NCBI GenBank assembly: GCA_963747535.1
Contig: CAVVFX010000012.1
Span: 66,265 to 130,264, forward strand
Source: CAVVFX01 sp963747535
GTDB taxonomy: Bacteria; Acidobacteriota; Terriglobia; Bryobacterales; Bryobacteraceae
Direction of reading: 5' to 3'
Length of the DNA stretch: 64,000 nt
The position numbers were made by a program, and so were the translations under genes. The notes below the pieces were generated by a model. That model made no database searches. It was not told the origin of the DNA and saw nothing but the letters and a program-made list of their open reading frames with translations. Positions 6,862-15,286 of the stretch are shown piece after piece (positions within the stretch are counted from its first letter, which is position 1; every line of letters starts with the position of its first letter).

Positions 6862-8652
6862 TCACGCCAGGCCAATTCGCGTCAGAAGCGCCCGAAATCG
6901 CGGCTCCGAGCGAAGGGCCTCGTAAGCCGGATGCACCCTGATGTTGCATATCGGCAGTTCCCTCCGGTCGGCGCTTCTTTCCAGGCAATCGAGTGCCAGG
7001 TTACGGTTGCCGAGCGCGAGGTGGAGTAGCCCCAGGGAGTTCGAAGGCACGTAACGGGTCCTCGCGAGGCTCTTAAGTTCGGCCAGCATCTTCTCGGCCT
7101 CGTCGCGATCTCCCGCCAGCGCATACGCCTGCCCCAGCGCCGCCAGGATATTCGGAATATCACCAGCAATCTCGCGGCCCTTGCGCAGCATCAGGATGGC
7201 TTCGTGATACCAGCCGCACTGAATGTACACCCGGCCTAGAGACGTATATAGCTTGTAGAATGAGGGGTCCAGTTCAATCGTGCGGCGGTATTCCACGATC
7301 GCCTCGTCATAACGACCGCCCAACATGAGGATGAGGCCCTTGCCTTCCTGAATGATCATGGAGAGCGGATCCAGACTACAGGCAATCTCGATCTCTGCCA
7401 TGGCTTCCTCGAATCTTCCCAGGAGGGCCAGATAGTCGGTCGCATACCATTGGTGCGCGGTCGCGTAGCCGGGGTTCAGCTCAATGGCCCGGCGGTACAG
7501 TTCATCGGCCACGGGCCAGCGCCACTCGTACCACGAGCGGATCCACGCAAGCGAGGTGTAGGCCTCGGCAGAATTCGCGTCGAGGTCCACGGCCTTCTCC
7601 GCGGCAGCCTTGGCCTTTTCCATGGTCTCCGCGGGAGCGATGAAGCCATAGAGTGCCAGCAGTTGGTAAGAGTCGGCCAGACCGGCGTATGCCACCGCTG
7701 AAGAATCATCTACAGCGACCGCCTGTTCGAAGCAGATCGCAGCCCTTCGCAGGCCCTCCGCGGTGCGCTCCTTGGCATGGTACCGGCCCTTGAGGCACAG
7801 GTTGTAGCATTCGAGGCTGCGCTGCGGATGGCCGCTGAGGGCCGCGGGCGCGCTATCTCCCAAACGTAGTTTGAGCGCATTCACGATGACGAGCGCAATC
7901 TGCTCCTGTATGACAAAGACGTCCAGAACCTCGCGATTGTAGGTCTCCGACCACAGGTACTGTCCGGTGCAGGCGTCGATCAGCTGTGCGGTGATCCGCA
8001 GCCGCTGGCCGGTGCGCCTCACTGCACCGCGAAGCACGTACGACACGCCGAGCCGGGTTCGTATCGTGGCGATGTCCTGCTCGGCGCGAAAGTGGGTCGC
8101 GGTGTTCCAGGCGATCACGCGCAGTTCCGGAATACGGGTCAGCGCGTGGATTAGCTCTTCGGTCAGGCCATCGCTGAAGTACTGCTGCTCGGGCTCGGGA
8201 TCGAGGTTGGCGAACGGCAGGATGACTATCGCCACGCTTGTCTGCGGCACTGCGGGCGTGGTTGCCACCTGTGAACGAGGTTTGAATACCGGCTGATAGG
8301 TTCCCTTGGGGATCTCAATGATCAGTTCGTCATCCTTGCCCTCACCGTCGTAGTACGCTTGCAGCTTCGACCTCAGGCGTCTTGCCTCGACGCGGACGAT
8401 TGGATCGAGACGCGGGTCGTAGGCTGAGCCGCGGTCGAACACTTCCGCTCCGATAACGATCTCTTTCAGACGTGCGCCGTTACCCTGCAGCGTCTGCTCG
8501 ACCGCGAAGCGCAGGAAACGCGCCATGCGCTGCGAATCCGCAAACATGGCGCTGGAAGCGACCTTGGCTACGGCATGCCGCACGGCTTCGGCTCTGGCTT
8601 GTGGCTGTGATGCACTTAGCCATCCGGACGCGGGTTGGCTTGGCTGGCCCAT
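6862..8652 (-). CDS. FlgO/TolB-like and TPR protein with an N-terminal wHTH-associated-type domain
   Basis: A 596-residue protein. The first ~125 residues match a domain common in acidobacterial regulators (FLRFAVEQTLQG, EVFDRG, YDPRLDPIVRVEARRLRSKL, ending IPKGTYQPVF). A FlgO/TolB-N-like domain follows (VAIVILPFANLDPEPEQQYFSDGL, continuing to about residue 270), then tetratricopeptide repeats to the end (GRFEEAMAEIEIACSLDPL, GRYDEAIVEYRRTIELDP, and others). There is no signal peptide. This architecture is often annotated as a TPR-containing adenylate-cyclase-like or transcription-associated protein, but no cyclase catalytic domain is present. The exact role is unknown; it is probably a regulatory scaffold. 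Confidence 0.82.
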   Translation of the reverse strand: MGQPSQPASGWLSASQPQARAEAVRHAVAKVASSAMFADSQRMARFLRFAVEQTLQGNGARLKEIVIGAEVFDRGSAYDPRLDPIVRVEARRLRSKLQAYYDGEGKDDELIIEIPKGTYQPVFKPRSQVATTPAVPQTSVAIVILPFANLDPEPEQQYFSDGLTEELIHALTRIPELRVIAWNTATHFRAEQDIATIRTRLGVSYVLRGAVRRTGQRLRITAQLIDACTGQYLWSETYNREVLDVFVIQEQIALVIVNALKLRLGDSAPAALSGHPQRSLECYNLCLKGRYHAKERTAEGLRRAAICFEQAVAVDDSSAVAYAGLADSYQLLALYGFIAPAETMEKAKAAAEKAVDLDANSAEAYTSLAWIRSWYEWRWPVADELYRRAIELNPGYATAHQWYATDYLALLGRFEEAMAEIEIACSLDPLSMIIQEGKGLILMLGGRYDEAIVEYRRTIELDPSFYKLYTSLGRVYIQCGWYHEAILMLRKGREIAGDIPNILAALGQAYALAGDRDEAEKMLAELKSLARTRYVPSNSLGLLHLALGNRNLALDCLERSADRRELPICNIRVHPAYEALRSEPRFRALLTRIGLA

Positions 8653-8706
8653 AGAAGCAGTGAGGAGCGAGTCTTTCTATTATAGATTTTCTGCGAGACA
8701 AAAGTG

Positions 8707-8985
8707 CTAATGCCGCTCCGAGTGCCCGAGATCCTTGTCCGGCGCCACGCGATCGCGCACCAGCTGTTTCAGTTCCTTGATATCGGGGAAGCGTCCGGCG
8801 TCCTTGCGTGACCAGAGAAGTTCGCCGTCGACCGTGATTTCGAATATGCCGCCGGTTCCTGGAGCGAGCGCGACGCTGTCGATATCCTGCTCGAACGTGG
8901 TAAGCAGCTCCTGGGCCAGCCATGCGGCGCGCAACATCCAGCGGCATTGGGTGCAGTAGCGGATCTCGAGTTTTGGCTTTTTCAT
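8707..8985 (-). CDS. SelT/SelW/SelH (Rdx)-family thioredoxin-like protein
   Basis: A protein of about 92 residues. Near the N-terminus is the redox motif CTQC (IRYCTQCRWMLRAAWLAQEL), the Cys form of the CxxU site of selenoprotein W. Later, GTGGIFEITVDGELLWSRKDAGRFPDIKELKQL (here abridged by motif) is the characteristic second half. The family has a thioredoxin-like fold and presumed redox function, with no defined bacterial substrate. ATG 8985 was taken as start; a GTG directly before it is also possible. It lies alone between two larger minus-strand genes. Confidence 0.88.
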   Translation of the reverse strand: MKKPKLEIRYCTQCRWMLRAAWLAQELLTTFEQDIDSVALAPGTGGIFEITVDGELLWSRKDAGRFPDIKELKQLVRDRVAPDKDLGHSERH

Positions 8986-9031
8986 CACCTTATAAACTGC
9001 ACTTTAACTCACGGCCCCGCAGGTGGGGCAG

Positions 9032-11200
9032 TCAATCGTGGCTGCAGCCGCCTTTTAGGCGGTTCGAAAGCGTTACCCACGCCGCCCCTAGCGATGCAAT
9101 TACCAAAAGCGCGAATGTCGAAGGCTCGGGTGTGGAGTCAACCGGAACATTTACCACTTTGAGTTCAATCGCGTTCGATTCGACAATCTCTTGAAAGGTG
9201 AGATCATTCCACACCGGAAAGACATAGCTCGCAAAGTTTCCGCTCAGCGAACCATTACTCACGCTCAGGATCGTGAAGAGATCATTCAGATCCGGCAGAT
9301 ACCCGTCGATCAGGTTGATTGCGAGCTCACCACCGAGCGTCACGTTACCGGAAACCGCCAGTTGATCGTACGAACTCAGACCCGCCAGGTCAAGCGACAG
9401 AATTCCGTTCGGGCCTTGACTGTAACCGCCCGAGATCGTTTGCACCGCGGGGTCTCCAGGTCGATCCTGTCCATTGTTGATCAGGTAAGCTGAAATCGTC
9501 CCGAAGCCGCTGATCATCCCCCCGCTATTGACCGTTAGAGTCTGAGCGCTGATAGTTCCGTCATTCGACAACTGCCCGTTGTCGACCAGACCGCCGCTAA
9601 GAACGATTGAAGAATTACCGCCGAGGATCGATATCGCACCATCGTTCGTCAGGCCCGCGCCCTGAATGCTGCTCCCGCTTGCCACGTTGATCGTTCCTCC
9701 ATTATTGGTGATCATCCCCGTGACAATCGTCCGGGCCTGATTCGTCATTGTCAGGACAGACTCTGAGTCCTGCACCAGCGTGCCGGCCTGGAGAAAAGTC
9801 CCGATGCCGTCGAGATTGGTGGAGGAATTGGTCTGAGTGTAATCGCCGGTGACCACGACACTCGATGCGTCATTGAGAATCACAGAGGATTGGTCGTTAG
9901 TGAAATTAGCGTCTGCCTGCAGCGTGGTATTCCCATCGGTCAAAAAGACAAAGGCGCCCGGAGAATTGGTGAGTGACCCGCCGATGTTCAGCACGCTGCC
10001 GCTTTGGAGGTTGATCGTTCCGCTATTCGCAAAACTGGAAGAAACGGTCGTGATCGCTGTATTGGTCGAGTGCAGGCCGGACGTAGCATCCTGCGTGAAA
10101 CTGTCCGCCTGGAGAGAAGTGCCGATGCCATCGAGCAGTGTTGCAGATCCGGTCTGCGCATAGTTGCCGTTGACCTTGAACTGGGCTGAGTTATACAGGC
10201 TGACACTGGCGTTTGTATTCGAGTCGTTGGCTGCGGAAAGGCTCGTGTTCCCGTCCACGAGATAAAGGCTCCCCGAGTTTGCAAGATTCCCCCCGATCGT
10301 CAACTGACTGCCGCTTTGGAAATTCACGCTGCCGCCATTGTTGGTGAACGCGCCGGTAACCGTGGTTACCGCCTGATTGGTCGAATGCAAACTCGATGCT
10401 GAATCCTGCGTGAAGCTGGCCAGTTGCATGGATGTGCCCACGCCATCCAAGATAGTAGGCGTTCCTGTTTGGGTAAATGCGGCAGCCTGGAGATTCGCCC
10501 CGTTGTAGAGGCTTAGGGATGCCGAAGTATTGGTTAGACTGCCGGTGACGCGGACGGCGGTATTGCCATCCACTATATAGAGATTGCCGGTGTTATTGAG
10601 TACGCCGCCGGCTGTGAGAACAGAGCCACTTTGTAAATTGGTGGCGCCTGCGCTGGCGAAATCGCCGCTCACCTTGAAGGCCGCGGTGTTAGTCATGTGC
10701 AGGCTGGAAGAGGCGTCTTGGGTGAAGGACCCCGCTTGCAGGGTTGTAGCATTACCGTCGAGTGAAGTGCTCGACGCAACCTGTGTGTAGGCGCCTGATG
10801 AAGTAAGACTCGCACCGTTGTACGCGTCGAGAGCGGCGCCCGAACTGAGACTGACACTATTGACTACGGGAGAGACATCCAAAGTAACCAGCGATGTGCC
10901 ACTGATCGAGACCTGGTAGTTGTTCCCGAGATTACCGTTGTTGGGATAAGTTGGACCGGAACAGATCGAACATATCCAATCATTCACGTTGCTCCAATTG
11001 TCAGTGCCGCCGGCCCACGTGATACTCGTGGCTGATAAGAGTGTGGGGGCCGTAAATAGTACCAGTACCAACTTGCAGAAATTGGCGTACAGTAGCGCTT
11101 GCTTACGCGCGCGGCTCAGCAATGACTTCCGAGCCGCGACCGTTAGGGAGTGGTTGCGCGAACTTTCGCAACTTAGTACTAGTACTAAAACTTGAAGCAT
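9032..11200 (-). CDS. Repetitive autotransporter-passenger-like PEP-CTERM surface protein
   Basis: An exported protein of about 722 residues. After a hydrophobic segment (LVLVLFTAPTLLSA) come TSITWAGGTDNWSNVNDW, as in autotransporter-associated passenger proteins, and then about four repeats of ~105 residues. Each repeat contains LDGxGTxLQAxSFTQDxxSxLHxTN, a Ser/Gly strand and LQSGSxLxIGGxL. This pattern predicts a beta-helix. The end is a PEP-CTERM signal: TPEPST, a hydrophobic helix and a basic tail. The start is uncertain: ATG 11200 is used, a GTG at 11281 is possible, and the true signal peptide may begin still further in. Palindromic sites lie around the start. It is likely displayed on the cell surface. 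Confidence 0.78.
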   Translation of the reverse strand: MLQVLVLVLSCESSRNHSLTVAARKSLLSRARKQALLYANFCKLVLVLFTAPTLLSATSITWAGGTDNWSNVNDWICSICSGPTYPNNGNLGNNYQVSISGTSLVTLDVSPVVNSVSLSSGAALDAYNGASLTSSGAYTQVASSTSLDGNATTLQAGSFTQDASSSLHMTNTAAFKVSGDFASAGATNLQSGSVLTAGGVLNNTGNLYIVDGNTAVRVTGSLTNTSASLSLYNGANLQAAAFTQTGTPTILDGVGTSMQLASFTQDSASSLHSTNQAVTTVTGAFTNNGGSVNFQSGSQLTIGGNLANSGSLYLVDGNTSLSAANDSNTNASVSLYNSAQFKVNGNYAQTGSATLLDGIGTSLQADSFTQDATSGLHSTNTAITTVSSSFANSGTINLQSGSVLNIGGSLTNSPGAFVFLTDGNTTLQADANFTNDQSSVILNDASSVVVTGDYTQTNSSTNLDGIGTFLQAGTLVQDSESVLTMTNQARTIVTGMITNNGGTINVASGSSIQGAGLTNDGAISILGGNSSIVLSGGLVDNGQLSNDGTISAQTLTVNSGGMISGFGTISAYLINNGQDRPGDPAVQTISGGYSQGPNGILSLDLAGLSSYDQLAVSGNVTLGGELAINLIDGYLPDLNDLFTILSVSNGSLSGNFASYVFPVWNDLTFQEIVESNAIELKVVNVPVDSTPEPSTFALLVIASLGAAWVTLSNRLKGGCSHD
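11174..11187. promoter_or_regulatory. 14-bp palindrome TAGTACTAGTACTA near the start of the surface-protein gene
   Basis: A perfect palindrome within the first codons of the chosen start, or within the promoter if the true start lies downstream. It shares AGTACT with the larger inverted repeat at 11242-11265, and an ACTTTCGC copy lies adjacent at 11162-11169. A regulatory role is inferred from clustering. Confidence 0.35.
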
Positions 11201-11241
11201 CGATATACCGGCCCTAACAGAGTAGCGTTCGTAGGCGCATT

Positions 11242-11265
11242 GCGAAAGTACTACAGTACTTTCGC
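11242..11265. promoter_or_regulatory. Perfect 11-bp inverted repeat GCGAAAGTACT-AC-AGTACTTTCGC
   Basis: A two-armed dyad with a two-base spacer, 42 bases upstream of ATG 11200. The half-site ACTTTCGC recurs a third time at 11162-11169. It is a candidate operator for the surface-protein gene. If GTG 11281 were the real start, the dyad would instead lie in the coding region. Confidence 0.45.
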
Positions 11266-11373
11266 CTGTACCGTTACACACACTTGCCCGGATCGACTAA
11301 TGGTTGCAATCGAAGTAGCGGTCAATGGATGTCACGGAGCCTTGTTCTGCGCCTTGCACCCATTGGTTAGCGG

Positions 11374-13023
11374 CTACCGGCGGAATCGCCCCACGACCAT
11401 TTGCATCAGCCGGTCGGTACCAGGAATCAACATCAACCTGCACAGCGCGAAATACACCGACGCGCCCAACGGGATGGAAACCGCCAGATCGACAAAGGCC
11501 GCCCGATGTGTCGTTCCGAGCCACTGATGGATCAGACCGCTCGACGTGTAGCAGAGGCTCGCCATGACCCCGCTGGCCACCGACGTTTTCCAGAAAATAC
11601 GGAACATCTGGTCTCCATTTATCGATCCAATCTTTCGCCGCAACACCACCAGCAGAAGCAGAAAGCTGGCGACCGAGACCGACGACGTGGCCAGTGCGAG
11701 ACCCGCGTGGCGCAACGGGGTACGGACCAGGTAACTCGCGGCTACGAAGTTGACAACCACGGAAAACAGGCTCACCAGCATCGGTGTGCGCGCATCTTTG
11801 AGCGCGTAGAACGCCGGAACCAAAACCTTGAGCGAGGCATATCCGGCCAGCCCCGCGGCGTAGCAGGCGAGCGCCAGCGCGGTTTCGTGCGTATCGAACG
11901 CGGTGAACTTGTGATACTGGTAAACCGCGCCGACGATGCTGGATCCCAGCACCGCCAGTCCTGCCGACGAAGGGATGGTCAGCACCATGACCATAGAGAG
12001 CGATCGCGTGAGCGTGTCCCGAAACTCGCGCAAGTCCTCTCGCGCCGCGCTACGGGCGATTTCCGGCAGAGTCGCCGCCGCGATCGCCACGCCGAACACT
12101 CCCAGCGGAAACTGGTTGAAACGGTATGCGTAGTTCAGCCAGCTCACCGGGCCGTTCATCACCATCCCGGCGGCGTCGCGCAGGCCGGAAGCGAAATTGG
12201 TATTGACCAGTATGTTGATCTGGGTGGATGCGCTGCCAAGCAGCGCCGGACCCATCAGGGCGAGTACTTCCCGCAAACCCGGATGCCGGAAATCGATGGC
12301 CGGGCGGAACGCGAAACCCGCCTTCAGCAGGCTGGGAACCTGGAAACCCACCTGCAGCGCACCGCCCACCACCACACCCCAGGCCATTCCGTAAATCGGC
12401 TGGATGCCCAGATGCGGTCCCAGGATGAAGCCGATGATCAGTCCGCAGATGACGCTCCCGACATTGAACATCACGGAGGAAAGCGCCGGAATACCGAATT
12501 TCCGGCAGGCGTTCAACACTCCCATGGACTGCGCCGCAAGGGCTACCAGCAACAGGAAAGGGAACATGATCCGGCTGAGCCGGACCGCCAGCTCATACTT
12601 ACCCGGAACCTGCCGGAAGCCGTGCGCAAACAGGTCCACCAGCTGCGGGCTGAAGGCCACGCCCAGCGCGCACAACACTCCCACGATCATGATGATGGCG
12701 GTGGCCACCAGGTTGTAGAGGCGTAGCGTCTCTTCGCGGCTTTTGGTGGTCAGGTAGCGCGTGAAGATGGGGACGAACGCGGCCGAGAGTCCTCCTTCGG
12801 CAAAAAGGTCGCGCATCAGGTTGGGGATGCGGAATCCGAGAACGAACGCATCGTAGGCCCAACTGGCGCCGAACAGCGCAGCCATCACGCTTTCCCGCAC
12901 CAGTCCGGTGACGCGGCTCATCAGCACGGCCGCCGACACCACTCCGGCGGACCGGGCGATGCTGGCCGGTTGCTCCTGAAGCCCGGTTGGCGGGGTCGCC
13001 TGGGGTGTAGACGGTATAATCAC
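11374..13023 (-). CDS. murJ: Lipid II flippase MurJ
   Basis: A 549-residue integral membrane protein of the MOP/MviN superfamily with about 14 predicted hydrophobic segments. It moves lipid II across the inner membrane during peptidoglycan synthesis. Family hallmarks are the N-terminal SRVTGLVRES, GFRIPNLMRDLFAEGGLSAAFVP (abridged), GPALLGSASTQIN and FPLGVFGVAIAAATLPEIAR. The length is normal for the family. The start is GTG 13023, seven bases after the stop of the sugar kinase gene, so the two are probably cotranscribed. There is no obvious functional link to that kinase. Confidence 0.96.
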   Translation of the reverse strand: MIIPSTPQATPPTGLQEQPASIARSAGVVSAAVLMSRVTGLVRESVMAALFGASWAYDAFVLGFRIPNLMRDLFAEGGLSAAFVPIFTRYLTTKSREETLRLYNLVATAIIMIVGVLCALGVAFSPQLVDLFAHGFRQVPGKYELAVRLSRIMFPFLLLVALAAQSMGVLNACRKFGIPALSSVMFNVGSVICGLIIGFILGPHLGIQPIYGMAWGVVVGGALQVGFQVPSLLKAGFAFRPAIDFRHPGLREVLALMGPALLGSASTQINILVNTNFASGLRDAAGMVMNGPVSWLNYAYRFNQFPLGVFGVAIAAATLPEIARSAAREDLREFRDTLTRSLSMVMVLTIPSSAGLAVLGSSIVGAVYQYHKFTAFDTHETALALACYAAGLAGYASLKVLVPAFYALKDARTPMLVSLFSVVVNFVAASYLVRTPLRHAGLALATSSVSVASFLLLLVVLRRKIGSINGDQMFRIFWKTSVASGVMASLCYTSSGLIHQWLGTTHRAAFVDLAVSIPLGASVYFALCRLMLIPGTDRLMQMVVGRFRR

Positions 13024-13030
13024 GCAAGCA

Positions 13031-13975
13031 CTAACCTAGGCGGCGCACCTCAACCTGGTTGTAGACCTCGCGCGCTTCCTCGAGCGAGGCGAATTTCATT
13101 CCGGGCAATTTTGCCGACGCAGTGCCTGTGGCCACTCCCCAGCGCAGAGCGTCGACGGAATCGGACTTGCCCTCCTGAGCTCCTTTCTCCATAGACCAAA
13201 GGAAGGCGGCGGCCAGCGCATCGCCCGAGCCGATAGGACTCACGGCTTCCACGCGAGGCGGAATGACTTCGACGCTGCCATCGGGAAATGCGCCGATCGC
13301 GCCGCGGGACCCCAAGGAGAGGAGCGCGGCTTCGGCGCCCATCTTGCGGATTCGTTCGGCTGCGGCGAGATAGTGGGTGCGGGTGAGCAAGGCCGCGTTC
13401 AGCAGCCTTTCGGCCTCCTGCTGGTTGGGGGTCACAACGGTGGGCCTGGCCTCGACGCCTTCCAGAAGCGCCTCGCCATCGGTGTCGAGCAGCGTCTTCA
13501 CGTTGCGTTTGCGGGCCTCGTGAATCAGGCCGGCGTAGAAATTCGCGGGAACGCCCGGCGGCAGGCTGCCGCAGAGCATCAGCCAGCTCGTGCTGTCGAG
13601 ATGCGCGCGGACAGTCTTTTCGATCTTGACCACTTCCGGCTTCTCGAGCCTGGGGCCGGGCTCGTTCAGCTTGACGGTCAGCCCGTGGCGATCGGTAATG
13701 GTGAGATTGGTGCGGACCTTGTTGCGAATGGGTACCACTACCACTGGAAATCCGCAGCCTTGCATGAATTCGGTGAAACGGGTCCCGGACGACCCACCGG
13801 CCGGCACGATGGCCGTGGTCTGGCCGCCAAACGAATGGATCACACACGCCGCGTTGATGCCGCGCCCCCCGGGTGAGTCCTTGGAAGAGAGAATGTACGC
13901 GCGATCCTCAAAGGCAAGGCGGTCCACAGTGATCGTCCGGTCTATAGCCGGATTGACGGTGAGGGTAAGAATCAT
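13031..13975 (-). CDS. PfkB-family sugar kinase (1-phosphofructokinase / tagatose-6-phosphate kinase type)
   Basis: A cytosolic 314-residue kinase of the ribokinase fold. The start MILTLTVNPAIDRTI and PGGRGINAACVIHSFGG are typical of the FruK/LacC/PfkB branch. The active-site signature near the end is PIGSGDALAAAF, where the Asp is the catalytic base and the Gly run forms the anion hole. FruK phosphorylates fructose-1-phosphate; PfkB and LacC act on fructose-6-phosphate or tagatose-6-phosphate. The sequence alone does not decide between them. No PTS genes are nearby, which weakens a fructose-PTS role. The start codon is preceded directly by a GGAGCGC-GAT-GCGCTCC hairpin that would hide the only SD-like GGAG. 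Confidence 0.88.
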   Translation of the reverse strand: MILTLTVNPAIDRTITVDRLAFEDRAYILSSKDSPGGRGINAACVIHSFGGQTTAIVPAGGSSGTRFTEFMQGCGFPVVVVPIRNKVRTNLTITDRHGLTVKLNEPGPRLEKPEVVKIEKTVRAHLDSTSWLMLCGSLPPGVPANFYAGLIHEARKRNVKTLLDTDGEALLEGVEARPTVVTPNQQEAERLLNAALLTRTHYLAAAERIRKMGAEAALLSLGSRGAIGAFPDGSVEVIPPRVEAVSPIGSGDALAAAFLWSMEKGAQEGKSDSVDALRWGVATGTASAKLPGMKFASLEEAREVYNQVEVRRLG

Positions 13976-13976
13976 C

Positions 13977-13993
13977 GGAGCGCGATGCGCTCC
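13977..13993. promoter_or_regulatory. Hairpin adjoining the start codon of the sugar kinase
   Basis: A perfect seven-base stem (GGAGCGC / GCGCTCC) with a three-base loop ends one base from the ATG on the minus strand. Its 5' arm carries the only GGAG near the start, so folding could limit translation. It could equally be a dispersed repeat that inserted here. Confidence 0.45.
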
Positions 13994-14127
13994 TACCAGT
14001 ATCGATTATTTCAGGTCTGTGGAGGGAGACCGACTCTTTCTACTTTCCACTGACTGCGCTCCCAGCGCGCGGGGCAGCCCACCGTCAGCGAGAACTCTGG
14101 ACCGCGGGCCAGCCCCGCGGTTAGCGG

Positions 14128-14937
14128 CTAAGACGCGAGGAAATACGAGACGTGCCTGGCGGGATTGAATTTGTGGGCCAGCCGGACGAGTTTAGCCTGC
14201 AGCGGAGTATACGGCGGAATGCCCGCGGCCTGGATCTTCTTTCGCAGATACTCCCAGTCCTGCATCGACCCTTCCGCAAAGCGGTTCGATCCGGAAATCG
14301 ATTGGGGATAGACCCGGAAATCCCCCAGGATCCGGTTGGTATAGGCGAAACGGCATCCGGCCAGAGCCATGTCGACCACCAGTTCACCGTCCCAGACGGT
14401 TTTCCTCTGCAGGTTAAATCCGCCAGTCTCCTGGAAAGCCGCACGGCGGAAGAAGGTGCCTTGCTGAAAAACGTTGCAGGCACAGACTGCGTACTTACGG
14501 AGATCGAATGGCCTGTCCTGCGTTCGTTTGCGCAGGCTCGCTCTGCCGTTTTCGTCTATCAGGGAGATGGCCCCCAACAGAACATCCGTTTCGGGATGGT
14601 GGTCGAAATGGTCGAGCACCCAATCGAGAGCCCCCGGCCGAAAGCGGTCGTCAGAATTCAAATAACCGTAGATATCGGCATTGCATACCGCAAAGCCCTT
14701 ATTGAGGCCGTCCGGCGGACCTTGGTCCGGCTGCAGCAGAATGGCGGAGAAGCGGTCTTTATACCTCCCGATCAATTCTCGCGAGCCATCCGTGCTGCCA
14801 GGATCGACGATCACGTAGCGTAGTCGCGAGCGGTCGGACACCTTCACCGATTCGATACACTCGGTAAGAAACCGGGCCTGGTTGAAAGAAATCGTAACGA
14901 TGCCCAAGGTCGTTGGACGCAATCCACTTTCCGGCAC
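14128..14937 (-). CDS. Family 2 glycosyltransferase
   Basis: A 269-residue GT-A fold transferase. It has the N-terminal LGIVTISFNQARFLTECIESV, the nucleotide-binding region YVIVDPGSTDGSRELI and the metal-binding LNSDDRFRPGALDW. A later WDGELVVDMALAG region holds a probable acceptor-site Asp. It probably adds a sugar to a lipid-linked or surface glycan; donor and acceptor are unknown. No signal peptide or membrane span is seen, so it is cytosolic or peripheral. It follows the coiled-coil membrane protein and a broken small gene on the same strand. Confidence 0.9.
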   Translation of the reverse strand: MPESGLRPTTLGIVTISFNQARFLTECIESVKVSDRSRLRYVIVDPGSTDGSRELIGRYKDRFSAILLQPDQGPPDGLNKGFAVCNADIYGYLNSDDRFRPGALDWVLDHFDHHPETDVLLGAISLIDENGRASLRKRTQDRPFDLRKYAVCACNVFQQGTFFRRAAFQETGGFNLQRKTVWDGELVVDMALAGCRFAYTNRILGDFRVYPQSISGSNRFAEGSMQDWEYLRKKIQAAGIPPYTPLQAKLVRLAHKFNPARHVSYFLAS

Positions 14938-14988
14938 GCTTCTATAGTGGATTCGGGCGGGAAAGAATCTCAGCTCTTGCAGGATTTT

Positions 14989-15277
14989 TTACTTCGGGCG
15001 AACCCGGAGGCGGTAGCGAATGCATGCTTCGAGCACCCAGCGGTACTCTTCGACATCCACATCGCGTTCCGAACAGATTAGAAATAGCGCACCATCGTCG
15101 CGAAAGTTGCCATCCCACTCCACGACCTGGCGACCGGACCAGGCTGGCGAGTATTGCTTTAACTGGGCGTCCGGCGTCCGGCATCCGGTCGAAGTAGGCG
15201 CGCAAATTGACGCTGGTTTCGTCATGTGGCTCGGACCATGGCTCCTGCTCGAAATCCCAGGGAAATTCCTCGGGCAT
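14989..15277 (-). pseudogene. Small gene interrupted by a 7-bp tandem duplication
   Basis: The N-terminal part reads MPEEFPWDFEQEPWSEPHDE in one frame, and the C-terminal part (VVEWDGNFRDDGALFLIC ... CIRYRLRVRPK) reads in another. The frames meet at 15167-15180, where GCGTCCG occurs twice in tandem. Removing one copy restores a continuous 93-residue frame (FDRMPDAQLKQYSPAWSGRQ across the join). The repaired product is a small acidic cytosolic protein of no recognised family. It starts nine bases after the upstream coiled-coil gene and lies before the glycosyltransferase gene. It is either a recent frameshift, a reversible slippage site, or an assembly error. Confidence 0.7.
15167..15180. repeat. 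7-bp tandem duplication causing a frameshift
   Basis: GCGTCCG GCGTCCG, followed by a near copy GCATCCG at 15181-15187. The extra seven bases shift the frame of the small gene at 14989-15277. Confidence 0.8.
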
Positions 15278-15286
15278 GGTTTCGAG

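Noticed and set aside
11401..12726. 441-codon plus-strand frame opposite murJ
   Set aside because: It is a consequence of GC-rich third positions in murJ. The product is Arg/Gln/His-rich with no domain.
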